A program made the position numbers and the translations under genes. The notes beneath the pieces were generated by a model. The model had not been told where the DNA came from. It made no database searches and saw nothing but the letters and a program-made list of their open reading frames with translations. This document shows positions 15,821-16,927 of a stretch of DNA of 16,927 bases, in pieces. Source of the DNA: Lindgomyces ingoldianus (Eukaryota > Ascomycota > Dothideomycetes > Pleosporales > Lindgomycetaceae); assembly GCF_010093535.1 (NCBI RefSeq), contig NW_022985178.1, positions 1 to 16,927 on the forward strand. The letters run 5' to 3'. Numbering within the stretch: the first letter of the stretch is position 1; each line of letters begins with the position of its first letter.

Positions 15821-16789
15821 ACGTACTTTATAGGCAAGTTGCTTACACACCTAAGTTGCTTACTTTTGCTAAGACCCTACTACACTACTCTTCTTGCACT
15901 AATGCATTTCTAATAATACTACTTAAACATGTTAAAGAAATATTAGATGTAGCTTATACTTTAAGCTTTTAAATAAAATATAACACTTTCTAAGCAACAT
16001 GCTGCAGCTATCTATAAGGTCTTTTAAAAGATAATAAGTAACTAACACACTAGATAACCTTTCTAAGCTAATTATATAGCTAACTTATAAAAGCTAGATA
16101 ATAATAAAAAGTAAGTAATTATTTAGCATATACTTAAGCTAGATGCGTAAGAATTTCCCCCCTAGCTAGCAGCTATAGCTAATATAGCTAATTCTTTACA
16201 TGCTAAGCATAATATAGGCTATATTAGCATAAACTAGCTTAATATATTTATTAAGTGTTACTTAAAGCTTAAAGTAAAGTTTAAGTGTAAGTATAACTAT
16301 AAAAAAGCTTTTTATAAAGATCTTATAGTAATTTAAGGCTAGTTTAACTTTATAAAAAATATTAAAGCTAAGTATAGCATCTAAGATAATAATATATATA
16401 ACTTTAATAAAATAAAGTTTATAATAAGCTAGATATCTACTAAAGTAGTTGTTATAAGTTTAAAGAGATAAGGACAGCTAAAAGTAGTCTAGCTAGGTAA
16501 CTAGAAGTAGACAACAGCTATCTAGAGCATTAATGCTAAAAAGTAAGCTATTTTACTTTTTATTATTTTCTAGAGTAGCAACTACTTTTTAAACTAGTAT
16601 AAAAAAAATTTACTTTAAAATTAAGTTATTATAATCTCTAAGTGGAGCTAGACTACTAATTAGCTTAGTCTAGACTAGTTAAAGCACTTTAATGTGCATA
16701 TAAAGAAGTGTACTATTAGCAGCTACTATTTACTAGTTATTAATAGCTATAAAAGCTATAACTTACTTTATTTCTAGGAATACTATAAA
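15821..16789 (+). mobile_element. P2: second pogo/Fot1-like copy, 5' part
   Basis: The left end, ACGTACTTTATAGGCAAGTT, is the mutated form of the P1 end and keeps the two-repeat layout and CTTTTGCTAAG at about 15871-15881. The body aligns with P1 from there, but continues through the DDE region that P1 lacks. It stops at 16789 where a GC-rich block begins, so its right half is displaced or lost. It lies downstream of the RNase H of gypsy B. Unlike P1, its ends have lost GGCC and CGG to mutation. Confidence 0.88.
15890..16789 (+). pseudogene. P2 transposase remnant (N-terminal part to second Asp)
   Basis: Read through stops, blocks include a FPP-stop-LAAIANIANSL-like stretch near 16155-16195, KYSI-stop-DNNIYNFNKIKF at 16372-16421 (the NFDET block, Asp to Asn), LKHFNVHIKKC near 16683-16715 and LVINSYKSY at 16733-16762 (the LDGHESH block, Asp to Asn), then EYYKC at the edge. 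This matches the pogo/Fot1 DDE transposase order. The third acidic residue and the C-terminal tail are not present. The N-terminal DNA-binding region (CENPB-type helix-turn-helix in this family) is too decayed to delimit. Together with P1 it covers most of the protein, but each copy is dead. Confidence 0.85.
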
Positions 16790-16927
16790 TGTGACGGTCC
16801 TACGCAGAGAGCTCTGTCGCGCTTCACATGACGAGCTGCCTGTGCAGCCAATCAGGATATAGGGGGTGCGACTAGCGCAACGCTATTAGTTTGCTTAGCG
16901 CTAGCGTCCTTGCTAGCGCCTTAGCGC
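16790..16927 (+). mobile_element. Probable start of another LTR, cut by window edge
   Basis: An abrupt switch from AT-rich P2 to GC-rich sequence occurs at TGTGACGGTCC, an LTR-like TG start. TGA, TCA, CGG and CGA are abundant, so it is little mutated and younger than P2. The last ~60 bases are dense in TAGCGC/GCTAGCG units. The other end and any target duplication are out of view, so a different mobile element or chromosomal sequence is possible. Confidence 0.45.

Overview
The window looks like a transposon graveyard from a filamentous ascomycete (Pezizomycotina). It is very AT-rich, has no intact host gene, and consists of nested LTR retrotransposons and a pogo/Fot1-like DNA transposon. Their reading frames are shredded by C-to-T and G-to-A transitions, the signature of repeat-induced point mutation (RIP). 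The fungal assignment is an inference from element types plus RIP; no species is claimed. The few GC-richer islands (about 3362-3682, 6621-7990, 14075-14700, 16790-16927) are later insertions or element ends that escaped most of the mutation. Layout. (1) Positions 1-54 are the 3' end of a family-C LTR that has inserted into the 3' LTR (55-289, minus) of element E2. (2) E2 is a minus-strand chromovirus (Ty3/gypsy, family A) spanning 55-8899. Read from right to left it has a 5' LTR (8610-8899), leader (7991-8609), gag with a CCHC knuckle, protease/RT/RNase H, integrase, chromodomain, a 3' tail of about 1.2 kb with an antisense charged coding-like tract, a polypurine tract and the 3' LTR. E2 is broken by a family-C solo LTR (3362-3682, TSD AGGAC) and by E3 (6621-7990, TSD TAGCA). 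E3 is a 1.37-kb deletion derivative of the same family and its least mutated copy here. (3) 8900-11626 is the 3' part of another family-A copy, E1, on the plus strand (integrase, chromodomain, tail, 3' LTR). It is probably the element into which E2 inserted. (4) 11641-12289 is a candidate solo LTR holding a 52-bp tandem duplication. (5) From about 12290 to 15818 lies a second, different Ty3/gypsy (family B, plus strand; RT and RNase H). It is split at 13029-14704 by a pogo-like transposon (P1), which is itself split at 14113-14668 by a 556-bp TRIM-like element with 128-bp LTRs. Removing P1 together with one TA restores the RT reading frame. (6) A second pogo-like copy (P2) starts at 15821 and is cut at 16790 by what looks like the start of another LTR running off the window. 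Nothing here seems able to move by itself: every pol and transposase frame has stops and changed catalytic Asp codons. The most interesting signal is the mutation pattern. In the heavily mutated parts, C followed by a purine survives only after a purine. YCR and its complement YGR are almost absent, and the paired LTRs of E3 and the TRIM differ only by transitions, mostly at exactly those sites.
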